Of a DNA stretch of 64,000 nt, positions 10,600 through 22,158 are shown piece after piece. The DNA is from Adiantum capillus-veneris (taxonomy: Eukaryota > Streptophyta > Polypodiopsida > Polypodiales > Pteridaceae): the NCBI GenBank assembly GCA_014529385.2, contig CM043967.1, positions 83,954,278 through 84,018,277 of the forward strand, in the 5' to 3' direction. Below the pieces are notes generated by a model. It was not told where the DNA came from and made no database searches. It saw only the letters and a program-made list of their open reading frames with translations. The translations under genes and the position numbers were made by a program. Numbering within the stretch: the stretch's first letter is position 1; every line of letters begins with the position of its first letter.

Positions 10600-12230
10600 A
10601 CAGAGAGGGAGGTTCTTGACTCTTATCTCTTCACTTAAGCCCGAGAAATCACTTGGTGTTGATGGCATCCCAAATGAATTTTTGGGAAAATTACCAAAAT
10701 ACCCCTCTAATTTCTGAAAATTCCCAAAATACCCCTTAAATTTGAAAATTTCAAAAAATACCCCCAATATTTTGTCATAAATTTCCAAAATGCCCTTCAA
10801 ACTCTCCAAAATTCCCAAAATACCCCTGGTTGTGAGATTCAATTTCTCCAAAGATTAAAAAATTTGTAGCTTTTCGTAAGAAGACTGATTGTCTATCAAT
10901 ACAAGATGCTAAAACTAGATTTTGAGTTGATTATGTATGCTTTGGAGATGAATTGCTTCATTATTTTTAGACCTAAATGCCCTTTTTTACAAGGTAATTT
11001 GTGTCAAATTACATGCTAAGCACTCAAAAATGGATCTCCAATGTCAGGAATAAAAATCATAAAATCTTGAACAATCTAATCAAAATAGATACAAGGGTAT
11101 TTTGGAGATTTCCACAAATTAAAGGGGTATTATGGTAATTTTTCCTGAATTTTTTTAATTTATAAAGACTTTATGGTGCCCCTTCTCTTGTCCATCTAGA
11201 AGGATGCTTTAAAAGTAGGAGCTCTGTCCACCTCTATGAATATTGTTGTCATTAACCTCATACATAAAAGGGGGGGGGAAAGAGGATCTAGGGAACTGGA
11301 GACCTATCACATGTCTAGCTTCTATGTACAAGGTTTTCTCCTTGTCTTTAGCTAGAAGATTAAGTCCCATCATGCATCGAATTATTATTCGAGAGCAAAA
11401 AGGGTTCATAAAGGGAAGGTTCATTCTTGATGCAGATAATTATTACATTGTGGGAGGCTATAGAGTATGCCCAAGAGTAGGATTTATTTATTTTTTAGAT
11501 TCACTTTGAGAAGGCTTATGGAAGGATGGAATGGGATTTCATTTTTCAACCACTCTGACATAGGATTTGGCAAAAATTTTATTAAGTTCATCCAACTCCT
11601 TTTTGAGAATCCATGTGCTAGTGTCTCTATAAATGAAGAGCTTTCAGAAATCTTTCCATTGAGAAAGTCCATCAAACAGGGTTACCCTACTGCTCCAATC
11701 CTGTATGCCATATGCTCCGATGCCCTTGGCTAGCTTGTGCAAGATGCTCTAGATAAAGGCCTAATGAGAGGCATTATGATTCCTCGAACTAACAAAGATC
11801 TTGCATTGCAGCAATTTGCAGATGACACTAATTCTCTCTTGCCTAATGAGAGTAGAACTATATAAAAATTTTAGATATGCCTGGATACTTTCTGCAAGTC
11901 TAATGGATCAGTGATCAATCATTCCGAAATTGGTTATAAGATCTCCGAAGACCAAGCCCCTTAGAATATTTTGGATGTTGGATGTATGGAGATAAGGAAT
12001 GGGCAGATCTTCAAACTTCTGGGCATACCTATGGGCTTCAAGGTCACTTATGCACAGAGATGGGAGTGGGTGGTTTCCAAATTCACACAAAAGTTAATGA
12101 AGTGGCAACACTATCAGACTTCTGTATCTGCTATAGCCTTTGTTCTCAATCAATATATTCTCCCTTCTTTTATATATATTGTCTTGTTGGTGTCCAACCA
12201 AGTACCAGCTGAAACAGGTAACTTCCCTAG
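10600..12230 (+). pseudogene. LINE-C ORF2, reverse transcriptase, split by a MITE
   Basis: The RT reading starts KSLGVDGIPNEF just before the MITE. After the MITE it resumes in the same frame with a segment leading to DFMVPLLLSIWKDAL. Downstream are GNWRPITCLASMYKV, QKGFIKGRFILDA, a Gly-Arg variant of the FEKAYD motif, KSIKQGYPTAP and the catalytic QFADDTNSL. The last is an intact Asp-Asp pair encoded near 11812-11838. The thumb-like segment LLGIPMGFKVTYAQRW follows near 12015. At least three frame changes and a stop (11875 region) separate these motifs. RT copies the element RNA at the target nick; this copy cannot do so. Confidence 0.75.
10684..11145. mobile_element. MITE, Mutator-like, 462 bp, 9-bp TSD
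   Basis: Terminal inverted repeats of about 30 bp (10684-10713 and 11116-11145) begin GGGAAAATTACC and GGAAAAATTACC with few mismatches. They are flanked by a perfect 9-bp target duplication, TGAATTTTT, at 10675-10683 and 11146-11154. A 9-bp duplication and a G-rich AT-containing terminus fit the Mutator superfamily. There is no transposase. The left arm has about five degenerate copies of a 29-32 bp unit with core CCAAAATACCCC (10690-10835), and the right arm has inverted copies. Removing the element plus one duplication restores continuous frame in the surrounding LINE-C RT. Confidence 0.85.
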
Positions 12231-12437
12231 CCAAAAACAATTTCCAAGGGGAATATATGTTGCCTACCTAAAGAGAAGGGAGTGGAAAATGAAGTAAAGC
12301 AAAGGCTGAACTGAAAATGGGAAGTTTCCTGAAGCTGCAAGCAATGGACCTACAGGTTCAAATGCCTTTGGGCGTTCCCATAATGGCTAATAAACACAAC
12401 ACTCTCATATGACTAATAATGCATCAAGGAGTGTGGA

Positions 12438-12677
12438 GTGGAGATAAAACACTCAAGACAGGAGTCAGCTGTTCAAAATGTCTTCAGCCAAGTCACCCTA
12501 AGAACTTTCGAAATTCATGACCTCCTTCAAGGCAATTACGAAGGCCTGGATATCCCACTATGGAATATATGGAGGGGATACATCTTAAGGTTTATGTGGC
12601 TTCAGAGAAATGCCCATGTCTTCAAAATGAATGCTCCTTCCCCTTATGGTTACTCCACCATGATCTTAAGTAGTTAG
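12438..12677 (+). pseudogene. LINE-C ORF2, C-terminal remnant
   Basis: Short frame containing LWNIWRGYILRFMWLQRNA, the conserved tryptophan-rich segment that follows the zinc-binding region of plant LINE ORF2 proteins. The preceding zinc-binding cysteines are not recognisable. It is separated from the RT by frame breaks. Confidence 0.6.
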
Positions 12678-12905
12678 CCACAATCTTATGTAATAAGGCA
12701 CAGGATGCTCTCCCCAAGGACTATTCTGCCTCTACCATTCAAAAAAATAACAATGGAAATCACCTGTCCCCTTGTTCTACCAACCTAGTAGGCAAAGGAT
12801 GTTGCAACTCCTTGGTTGTTAGCTTCAGTTTAGACCCCCATCCTATGGGATCTTTGTACTCTTTTGTGTTGCCTCTTTAATATATAATTTTCTTTTTCTT
12901 TTTGA

Positions 12906-13830
12906 AAGGGAATCTAAAATGGGACCTGACCACTGCCACTAATAGCCATCAAGTCGTTTGATGGAACTACCCTGTAGCCATCAAACCCACAATAGTAGCT
13001 GCATTAAACAGCGCACGTTTTCCATTTTTTTAAAGGGCCCACAGAGTAATTGATTTTAATAGCACCTTGCAACAATGCCATTAACTACTTTGTGTCGATT
13101 CAGTGCAGCTCTCATGAGCCACAAGAGGGCTTATGAGAACATCGTACACTATCTGAACCAGGGTGTCTTTTTGGCTCTATATACTAATGCAAGTTACCCA
13201 GAATCCACGGGCTTTCACGAACTCCGAACTGGAACACCCCCCCCCCCCCTCAAAAAAGAAAAGAAAACAAACGAAAAACAAAAGAGGCCAAAAAAACACC
13301 TTAACACAACCAACATTAACAAGTGATTCTGCCACCCCCATTGCCGTAAAGTTCCTTTCATTCAAGGGAAGGCCAAGAGCTCTAGAAAACCTGGTTTGAG
13401 AACTTCTACTCGTACCACGAAAGCGAATCTCCGAATTGTACATTTGAGTTTTAACCCCTAGATAAGTACGCCCATATCAAAACATTGGTACGAATACATT
13501 TGTAGCAGAGGAAGAGCTTCATCTAAACATAACAAACTGTCGACACCCCTACATTGAATGATGGAGAGGTAGTCATAACTTGCATTCTAACTCCATGAGA
13601 AAGAAGTACTGTTTTACCTTAGTTCGAACGCTTTGGCTGAAAACTCCTTTTTTAGTCATGCAAGTGCACAACTTGTCTCTGGGTTGTTACAAAGATCTCT
13701 GTCTCAAAAGAATGTGAGAATAGATAATGGGTAGATAATGCTGCATCAAACAAGCAGACCAACCATCACATGCATCATCAGATATACCTAGGTCGCCATG
13801 AGCCGTCACGGTAGGGCATGAGCTGTAATC
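12906..13830. other. Intergenic region 3' of the host gene
   Basis: Lies between the LINE-C 3' end and the stop codon of the minus-strand host gene, so it should hold that gene's 3' UTR and terminator, though no definite polyadenylation signal was fixed. It contains a run of 13 C at 13237-13249. The short frames here carry no motif. Confidence 0.4.
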
Positions 13831-14643
13831 TCACAATCGATCATGCCATCTTGCACCGTGTCCATACAATGGTACTGGGTTTGGGTATGCAATCTGATTA
13901 AAACGTCTTAAACTCTCCGCATACAATGGAGCACCAGTAGTGGGCATTGGCAGTGGCAGCATGCCTCGTGCCCCTGCATACGCTATTTCTGCTGCCCTCT
14001 CTTCCAGCACATGTCTCCGCTCGTACATGCCTACCGTTGGAATGGGTGGTATATATGACCTTGGCTCACCCATCTGTAGACGCCTCTGTGTGTGGTGGAG
14101 AAGTTGATTTTCCCTCAAATGCCTTTCTAAATAAACGTGAGGAGGTATCATGACGGAATTATGAGGCAGGGGTGGCCAGTCAGTGAAGACCGACTTATCG
14201 TCATCACCATGTTGGTCATGCTGCAACTTCAATCGCTTCGCCGGACGCTCCCTTATCAACTGGCCAGTATTTGCAGGAGGGACCACATTATGCGGTATGG
14301 AAGCATGCCCCATTCGAGTCAAACAATCCGTACCCAACACATCCCCTCTGATCTGTTCAGGCCTTCTATTATAGATCCTTGAGAAAGGATCCTCAATGAA
14401 GCCTTGAACAGATTGGTAATCCACAGCCCTTGCTTGACTTTCCTTGTTCCTTTTCCGCTTGTGTACAGCAGAACTGATGTGCAAATCAAACAGCAAATTT
14501 TTCAGAGAGTGGGCTTCATGTACCCCCATGAAATAGTCTTTCAAATGAGCCAAGGCCTGGTTACAACAATCGTAAATGGCCTCAAATCCAACACCATTTA
14601 CTGCGCGTGCTGCATTCTGTGAAAGAGATGTGAAGTCTTCCAC
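13831..14643 (-). CDS. Nucleotidyltransferase last exon
   Basis: Starts after the acceptor CACTGAACAG with VEDFTSLSQNAARAV and YDCCNQALAHLKDYF, the end of the PAP-associated domain, and runs 270 codons to a stop. The tail after LKNLLF is Pro-, Arg- and His-rich and contains DWPPLP, similar to the WPPL motif in the low-complexity tail of HESO1. The open frame itself extends upstream to an ATG at 14670, but those nine codons are intron sequence. Confidence 0.92.
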   Translation of the reverse strand: MEDFTSLSQNAARAVNGVGFEAIYDCCNQALAHLKDYFMGVHEAHSLKNLLFDLHISSAVHKRKRNKESQARAVDYQSVQGFIEDPFSRIYNRRPEQIRGDVLGTDCLTRMGHASIPHNVVPPANTGQLIRERPAKRLKLQHDQHGDDDKSVFTDWPPLPHNSVMIPPHVYLERHLRENQLLHHTQRRLQMGEPRSYIPPIPTVGMYERRHVLEERAAEIAYAGARGMLPLPMPTTGAPLYAESLRRFNQIAYPNPVPLYGHGARWHDRL

Positions 14644-17245
14644 CTGTTCAGTGATGAGGGACCAGCACATGCGATCAGATCAGGACCCAGTGCCGTTTAT
14701 GTAGTAGACAAGAACAGAAACAAACATTACATCGTTTCAAGCTTCAAGGCATGCACTCACTGGAAGTACATGAACATACTCACAACTCTAAGGTAATGAT
14801 ACCATCTACGAGATATCAGCTCCATCATACTTGTGTTTATTTAAAACTAAGGCATTCTAATTGAGTCATTAGTGCCAAATAGTGGGCGTATCTCTCGCTC
14901 TCTCTCTCCCCCCCCCCCCCCCCACCCCCGCGAGAAAACCTCTCACAGACATGCACAATCAGACGTTCATACAAAGGCCCTCTTTCTGAGTTCCTTTGAC
15001 AACTAATGCGTTTGAATGGAAGAGGGTGGTTCACTCACAAAGATCCAGTTTGGGCTATCGGTCATCGTCCAAGTTCCTTCGTATGCACTGGCACAAAGTC
15101 CCTCTTGCCACAGATCTTTTACTGCCAGGACCTGTAAAAACGTATCGCTTTAATCCAGTATACTGCCGATGAGAGGTGTGATGTTTGTTACATTGAACAG
15201 AAAACATCTTGACAACTTGAGTCTTTGACAGTCTCAATTATACTGCATCCAAGCTATAGAAGTAGAAGTTGAAAATACCAAAGCCAAAAGAGTACATTTT
15301 CCTTGAAGACAAATTGCTTGACAGCAAACAATGATAATTTCTGACAATGCCATGAGTAAAACAAAGAATGCGATCACACAATTGATAGGCACCACTTCCA
15401 CTAAGGCTAAGATCAAAGGAGACGGTGTAGAAGTCGAAAGAGTCCACCAGCACGCATGCCCAATGGACCAGAAGGGGAAGCCCTATTTCTAAACCGACAG
15501 AAAAATGGGCAAGTCTCCCTCTTCCAGAAGTTCACCACTGCATATCACTTTTCAGCTGAAAATTCAGAATGTGCACCTCAAGTGCATCTCATTGGCTTCC
15601 AGACGAAGTGCCTTACGACCAGGGTGCTTCTGAATGGCTGGGAATTATGGGGAGCGATAACATTGTCTCCGTGTCTAGTGAACAAGGGCAGAGGAGGCAG
15701 GTGAAGTAGAAGATCTTCTGGTGGGCATGTCTGAACCGTAAACATCCCTATAACTATTGGAATGTTAAAAGACCATGTCGTCAACCTTGTCGAGTTGTAT
15801 TTGACAGAGCTTAAGCAAATACTTAACATCTCGATGCGTCCCGTCATGACCTCCAGATTTAAGGAGCGAGACTTGCTTTAAGACCATGTCAATAAAAAAA
15901 AGGGGTCTACATCAAGGAAATTCAAATTTGCAGCCTTGAGGCCTCATGGGCAGATGGCGGAGACTTCCAGTTGACAAACCATAAGGTTTTCTTGTACTAA
16001 GAGGACTCCCCCATGGGCCCTCTAAAGGCACCATTAGAGGGCCCTCTGTTTTCATTCACAGCGCCCCATACCCAGTTTTGACCACCCCTTTGAGGAGAGC
16101 TGCAACCGGCTCAGAACTGCTACCTTTTCGCTTGGGGGGGGTGCCTCAACCACCCCCCACCTTCACGATGCGCCTTTTATCACGGGCTATCGCCTGTTTC
16201 AAGAGTGCAAGCAGCATTGTTTGACCTGTTGCCTTCACTGCGCACCCCCTCCTACCAATCAGGACATAGCTGAAGGGGCCCTCAATTGCAGCACCCTCTA
16301 AAGGGTGTATTGCCCTCTAAGAAGTGAAGATCTCACCTGCCACATCTCATGCTTGCATTGAGCTTCAACAAAAGGCTTTAACTATGGCCTATGGTGGAGA
16401 CTTCTAAGTTCTATCTGATGGTTTTTTGTGTTATGAAGCTAAGATCTCACCTTCTCCAAACTGATGCAAGCATCACTGAAAGTCCAGAATGTTTTATATA
16501 TCATCAATCATACATCAAATCAAACAGACAGTAAAGAAGAACTGAAAATAATGTCCGTAAACAATTTCCCAGATTAGTCGTTTTGAACTATCTGTGCCAT
16601 TTATCATAGAGCTCTAGAAAGCAAGAAAGTGGGCGAATCAATATATTGTTTGTCATCAACTTACATACAACTTTCTGAAATACAACTTACATACCTGTGA
16701 TTTGTCCAGTTGATAATTTCACATTTCTTTGGTTTTCATTAGTGCGTTAAACACTGAAATGCGAGAAACGGACAATCGACTCCCTCTCTCCTTCCACTAC
16801 AAGGTTTAGACCTTTTCTCACTTTGACAAAAAGACCTCTTTTCCGCTCTCTTAACATACTGGTAGGTGCTTCAACTTATTCAATAGTCAGGAATATTCCC
16901 ATCTCCACACGAGGTATTTACCTCTTTATCTCGTCTGAAGTCCCTTTGTAAAAGGGGTATGATTGCAAGGCTCGAACGCAGGCGGCCAGCAACGGCAGTC
17001 ACTGCTTTTAAGCCATGTGGGCGAATGGCTTGCGTGATACAAAGTGCGCTGAACTAGTTTTAAAAAAAACTTATGAAGCTGCCTCCTCGCATAACGTGCA
17101 GCTCTGGCTGCCCTGCTCGTTCAACCAACACATCGCCGAGCTCGTCGTCCATTTCCAGGCTGCCTTGCCTCTGCAGAACAGGACTCAGCCAGCGCATCGC
17201 CGAGCTCGTCGCCCATTGCCTTTCCTTCACAGAGCTTTCAGACAG

Positions 17246-17317
<72 letters not shown>

Positions 17318-18590
17318 GGGGGGAATTGCCATGCAGCCACCCACGTTGAGAGAGAGAGAGTTACCATCTGCAACCACCCACGTTGTGTGTATGTGTGTGA
17401 GAGAGAGAAATGAAATGAAATGTTATATTAACGTCTTCGAAAGGCCAAAATGACCTATGAGACCAAAAAGTTACAATTGGTGAATCTGATATCATGTCTG
17501 AGTACGGAATTACAAAGAACTAACACTAAAACACTAAGGAGAGAGGAAAAAAGGAAATGAATCTGAAGCTGATTCGGAATTGAGGCGAGATTGGGGGGGG
17601 GGGGGGGGGGGGGGGGGGGTGTTTGGTGGGTTCAAATGAAATCTCTCATCGGTCGTTGTCGGATCTCATCAACCTCCTCCATGGTCAGTACTCTGGTTGG
17701 GCGTCTTGCATGTCGAGCTAGAGTGATCCGTATCTTCTGTTGTATCCTTCGTCGATGGTGGGAGACCCCCCGAGGTCACAGGCGTATGGATCTGCCTAGC
17801 TCAGTGGCTCGGTCAAGCAACGTACCTCTAGTGTGGGTGGGTTCTGAGATCTGCTGTGATGACTGCTCCTCTGGCTCTCCCCTGGCTGGTGTAAAGAAAT
17901 CTGTGATTCGTCTCTGAGGCTGTCTTTCCCCTGATGTCCTCAGCAAGCTCTCCCTAAGTCTGCGCAGTTCTAGCAGGAACAATCCGAGACATCTCTGATC
18001 CTTGTATCTCATGACTCTAGAAAATGGTCCGAAACCTTCTCTGAACAGGCAATGGAAGCGGCCGCGTATCTTATAGTACGCCGGGCAATGACATGTGTAG
18101 TGCAGCTCTGTCTCTGGCTCTAAGTTACATAAGTGACATATTCTGGGCCCTGTTGGCACCCCTCGAAATCGGCCACTCTCAATCTGGAGCTGATATGAGG
18201 ATGTGCGTATCTGCCCAATAGCGCATCGTATCCCATGAGATAAGTGTGTATCCATGTATGCAAGCCTAGTCACAAAACCGTCCTCCGTGAGTTGGAGAAG
18301 ATGCACTCTGTAGAAGGACATATCCATGTGCTCCTGGTATCTAGCTGAATCAGATCCTGGCGTATGAGTCTGGTGATCTCTATCTGTGTGAGAAACACGG
18401 GGGGTGCATCCAGGGAGTATTGAAACGGAGGCAATCTATCCATGTGACTGAAATCATGCTGTCATCTTTCCATACCAACATGTTGTATCTATCGCCTTGT
18501 AGCGTAGTTGTCGAGATGACTCCAGGCCAAGCCGAGCGTATCTGTCCCTAGCAAGATCCCATAAACTGATCTAGTCAATGCCTCCACCAC

Positions 18591-18623
<33 letters not shown>

Positions 18624-21600
18624 CTAGCTCTCGGCTCGGATAATCTCATGCGGCACTGAGGCCTTAGCCCGGATCATCTGAGCAATCATAGAGACTAGAG
18701 GCCTCTCCATACATCTCCATCCATCTATGTTGCCAGATCTCCCATGATGATCTATTGAGGGTCCACATACCTGAACCCCATAGAGCATAGCTGAAGTCAC
18801 TAGAGTGTCAAAAGGCCAGAGCTTTGTTCGCGGTTCCTGAAACTGAACCTGCGAACACATCCTCTCCAGTCCTCCCAAGGCTGCATACGCTCTCGTCAGT
18901 CTAGTCTCTGATGCTCTCCTCAATGAAAACACCGGTCCACCGAAGACTACCCCAAGATAAGTATACGCATTTGTGTACTCCACAGTCTCCTGGCCATACG
19001 TAAATGTGGGTGCTGACCTCCTGACCCACTTTGGTGTGGTGTTGAACGCCATGACCTTGGTTTTCCCCAAGTTGACAGACAATCCACTGTCACGAGAAAA
19101 TGTATGCAAAGCATCTAAATAACGTTGCATCCCCTCTGGAGAGTTAGAAATCAACACAATATGATCAGCATATAGTAACAACGGAATCCATGTCCCTGCT
19201 AGCTGAGCCCCTCTATCTCTCTCACGCTCTACATAGTCTAAAAACTCATCCACATACATCCCAAAAAGAGTCGGAGATAGGGGGCATCCCTGCTTCACTC
19301 CAATAGTGGAGTGGACCATGTCAGGCATCCCCTCAGTAGTGCGAACCCGCCCCATCACCGTCTTGGATAAATCCAGAATACCCCATATCAGCTCCACCCA
19401 TGTCCTGTAGTCTGCGTATAAGGCTCTTGGCACTGTGTCAAACGCTTTGCAGAAATCCACAAAGCTACAATAGATCCTCTTGCCATGGTGTCTACCCTCC
19501 TCAATAATAGCTCTGAGTGTCAGAATCTGGTCAAGAGTGGAGAAACCTCTCCTGAATCCTACTTGCCCTGGTGCTCGTATGCCCTCTTGCTCTGCCCGTC
19601 TACTCAGCTCCTGCTCAAGAACGGATGCATACAACCTAGCTAATGTGTGACCAACCATGATGGTGCGATAATTCCCGGGAATCATGGGATCTCTTGACTT
19701 GAAAATAGGCACAATCGTAGATATACTCCAAGTCTCAGGGAAGCCTTCATACATGGCTCAATTAAACATCATAGCAAGGAGCTCTGCAAGCATATCTCTG
19801 GCATGGATAAAGTGCTCTGCTACCAGACCGTCATGATCATGTGCTCTCCTTGTCTTCATCCTATCAATGGCTTTCCTTACCCTCTCGGCAGTAAAGAAAG
19901 AACATGTCTCCGGGCATGTCTCTAGTGGATCCGGCAAAGGTGGTTGCCTTGGTGCTGTATAGAGAGATGTGGCACATTCCCCCCATGTCTCTGTGGAGGT
20001 GACCGCTGGTGGTAGTGAGTGCTCGTGGAATGGCCTCCATGCTTCGCCTGAGTCTTGACTCATAAATAGCTGATACAGATCCCGCTCGAGCTAAGATAGA
20101 TAAGACCTTTTCTTTCGTCGCACTAGGCGGTGAAAGATAATCTGTGACTGTCTATGTGTGGTAATACCCATGAGCAATTTGATCCTCGTCTCTCTACACT
20201 CCTCATCATACCAACTGTTCTGAGGCATGCTCCCACATCGTCTCCGTGTATCCTAGCTGTGGGGGTATGCCTCTGATGCTGCATCATGGAGCGTCTCTAT
20301 CAATATCTGGGTGAGTTTAGCTAGTAGCCGTCCCGGCTCCTGAGTGCATAGCTGCATGTATATCTCATCCATATACACAGAATCCGTCTCCCTCATGAAG
20401 GTATACCGAGTATGCGTGGGGACCTCTCCTAATGGAGCTGTGCTAAACTGAAATGTCAGGGTGAAAGACAAGATAGCATGATCGACTACTACTCCAACTT
20501 GTCTAGTGTCCACTATGAAATCCTGAAAGAATGGAATGAGACCTGGCTGGTGGGCCATAACATAATCCACTGTGCTAGTACCATGTCGGTGTGGAAAGCA
20601 AAGTAAAACCTCCAACTGTCGAAAAATCTTTGTAGGCCATTCAAAATGGCCAATCTATGTGCAGTTCCCATATCTATAAGTATCTGCCATACTCAGTGTA
20701 CTCCTCATCTTGTGATAGTCTGGATAGGCCCATCTCTGTAACGTCCAGCTCCCTAAGCATCTCCTCTAAAGTATCATAAAATATTGTCTGGTGATGGCCA
20801 GTCCTAGCATTGAAGTCCCCTAGTATGACAATGTCAACATCCTTGGAAAACTCCCATATGTCATTATTCAGAATAGCAAAGGGGGACTGTCCTCTAGGTG
20901 ATGCATATACTAACGTACTAGGAGGAAAGTAACAGATAGCAATGTAGAGGTATCTGCCCTGAGCCTCACCCACATATACCTAGCTTGTTCATCCCTGCGC
21001 GCTTTATATATCAATGGCTGCAACTCCTCCCTGAATAGAACAGCCACTCCCCTTGAGCCCCGTCCTCGATGTTCCGATCTGGTCTCCAGACTACAGGTTG
21101 TCTCCCATCTATATCCGCTCACCTGCGGCATGGATTGCCTAGGGGCTTGCTGCGTCTCAGAGTAGAAAATGATCTCTCCCTGTGAAACTATCTTCAAAGG
21201 CACCTACATCAAGTCGGAGTGACCCATTACAATTCCAAGTTGCCATCTTTAGTGTGGTTCCATAGTTCTCGCACCGTCATGCGGAGCATCGCTCCAATAT
21301 CACCACCCTCCCACCTGTAAAAAGCAATCTTCCCTTTCTCCCTTGCTGCTCTAATTTCCGGCATTACTTCTTGCATATGAGCAATCTGCGAGAGGGTGAG
21401 GTCATCTCCAAGAAAGATGCCAGTCTTCTTTAGAGTCGGTCTCTTCTTCAAGAAGTCCTTCGCTTCCATGGAGGGGAAAGGGAGGATGAGTGCCCTTTCT
21501 TTCAAGGTTTCTCCGTTGCTCCCATTTTTCTTACTGCCCACTCTCCAAGCCCTCGTATGTGTATGCTCGTTAACCCCCACCAATCATGAGTTTTTTCACC

Positions 21601-22092
21601 TCTTCATCCACATTATCTTGATTTCTAAGGCCACAAATCCTTACGTGTAAGGCCTGCACACATCTCCTTTGCTCCTCTTCTAGTGTCAAGTTAATGATGG
21701 TTGGTGTGGGGATAGGGGTTATTTCCTTGCCCTTTCCTTTCTTGACAATCTCAATCCATTTTTCGGCCTCTTCTGCTTTTTGTTGGGCCGTAGTGCGATT
21801 TCCTCATCTTGGGCCTTCACACGATCCTCAAGTGTACGTATCGTGCTTCCCTGTGCCACCACGCGCTCGTCGAGTGCGTTAATAGTACCTAGGAGGTGGC
21901 GATTGATCTTGTTGATGGACTCACTCATTTCTTCTTTGCATTTTTGAATGGCATCCTCCATAGGGTCATCCCTTGCCATTTTGTTTCCTCATGACTGAAG
22001 GCCGCAAGGGGGGGGGGGGGGGGGGGAGAAGAATTTTTTTATTTTATTTTTCTCTCTCTACGCGCGCAGGTTTTCTCTCTATACGCTCGCAC

Positions 22093-22158
<66 letters not shown>

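Larger units (their letters stand above)
8672..12905 (+). mobile_element. LINE-C: decayed L1-type LINE
   Basis: A plant L1-type non-LTR retrotransposon in sense orientation. In order it shows the C-terminal part of ORF1, an APE-type endonuclease, reverse transcriptase, and the region after RT with the LWNIWRG...WLQRNA motif common in plant LINEs. A 3' UTR follows, ending near 12880-12905 in TTTGTACTC...TTTAATATATAA with T-rich sequence but no clean poly(A). Frameshifts and stops throughout show it is dead. A MITE (10684-11145) is inserted inside the RT gene. The 5' boundary is uncertain. Confidence 0.8.
17409..22084 (-). mobile_element. LINE-A copy A1, near full length
   Basis: APE-type non-LTR retrotransposon on the minus strand. 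From its 5' end: a short leader with a C19 run (plus-strand 22008-22026), ORF1 (coiled coil, then an RNA-binding type domain), endonuclease, RT and a C-terminal Cys/His region. The 3' UTR ends in TTAATATAACATTTCATTTCATTT followed by (CT)n on its own strand. A (GA/CT)n tract also flanks the 5' side (22085-22166). Frameshifts and expanded C tracts make it inactive, and the RT catalytic motif is YADH instead of YADD. It lies in a host-gene intron in the sense direction. The exact 5' end is uncertain by tens of bases. Confidence 0.85.

Noticed and set aside
13831-14670. A 279-codon frame read from the ATG at 14670 as a free-standing gene
   Set aside because: The first nine codons are intron; a clear acceptor at 14643/14644 and phase match to the exon at 15039-15131 show it is the last exon of a larger gene.
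17015-17453. Frames of repeated Arg-Glu or Ser-Leu (also at 22.0, 31.3, 36.1, 37.9, 44.6, 46.9, 49.4 and 63.7 kb)
   Set aside because: They are translations of (GA)n/(CT)n microsatellites, not proteins.
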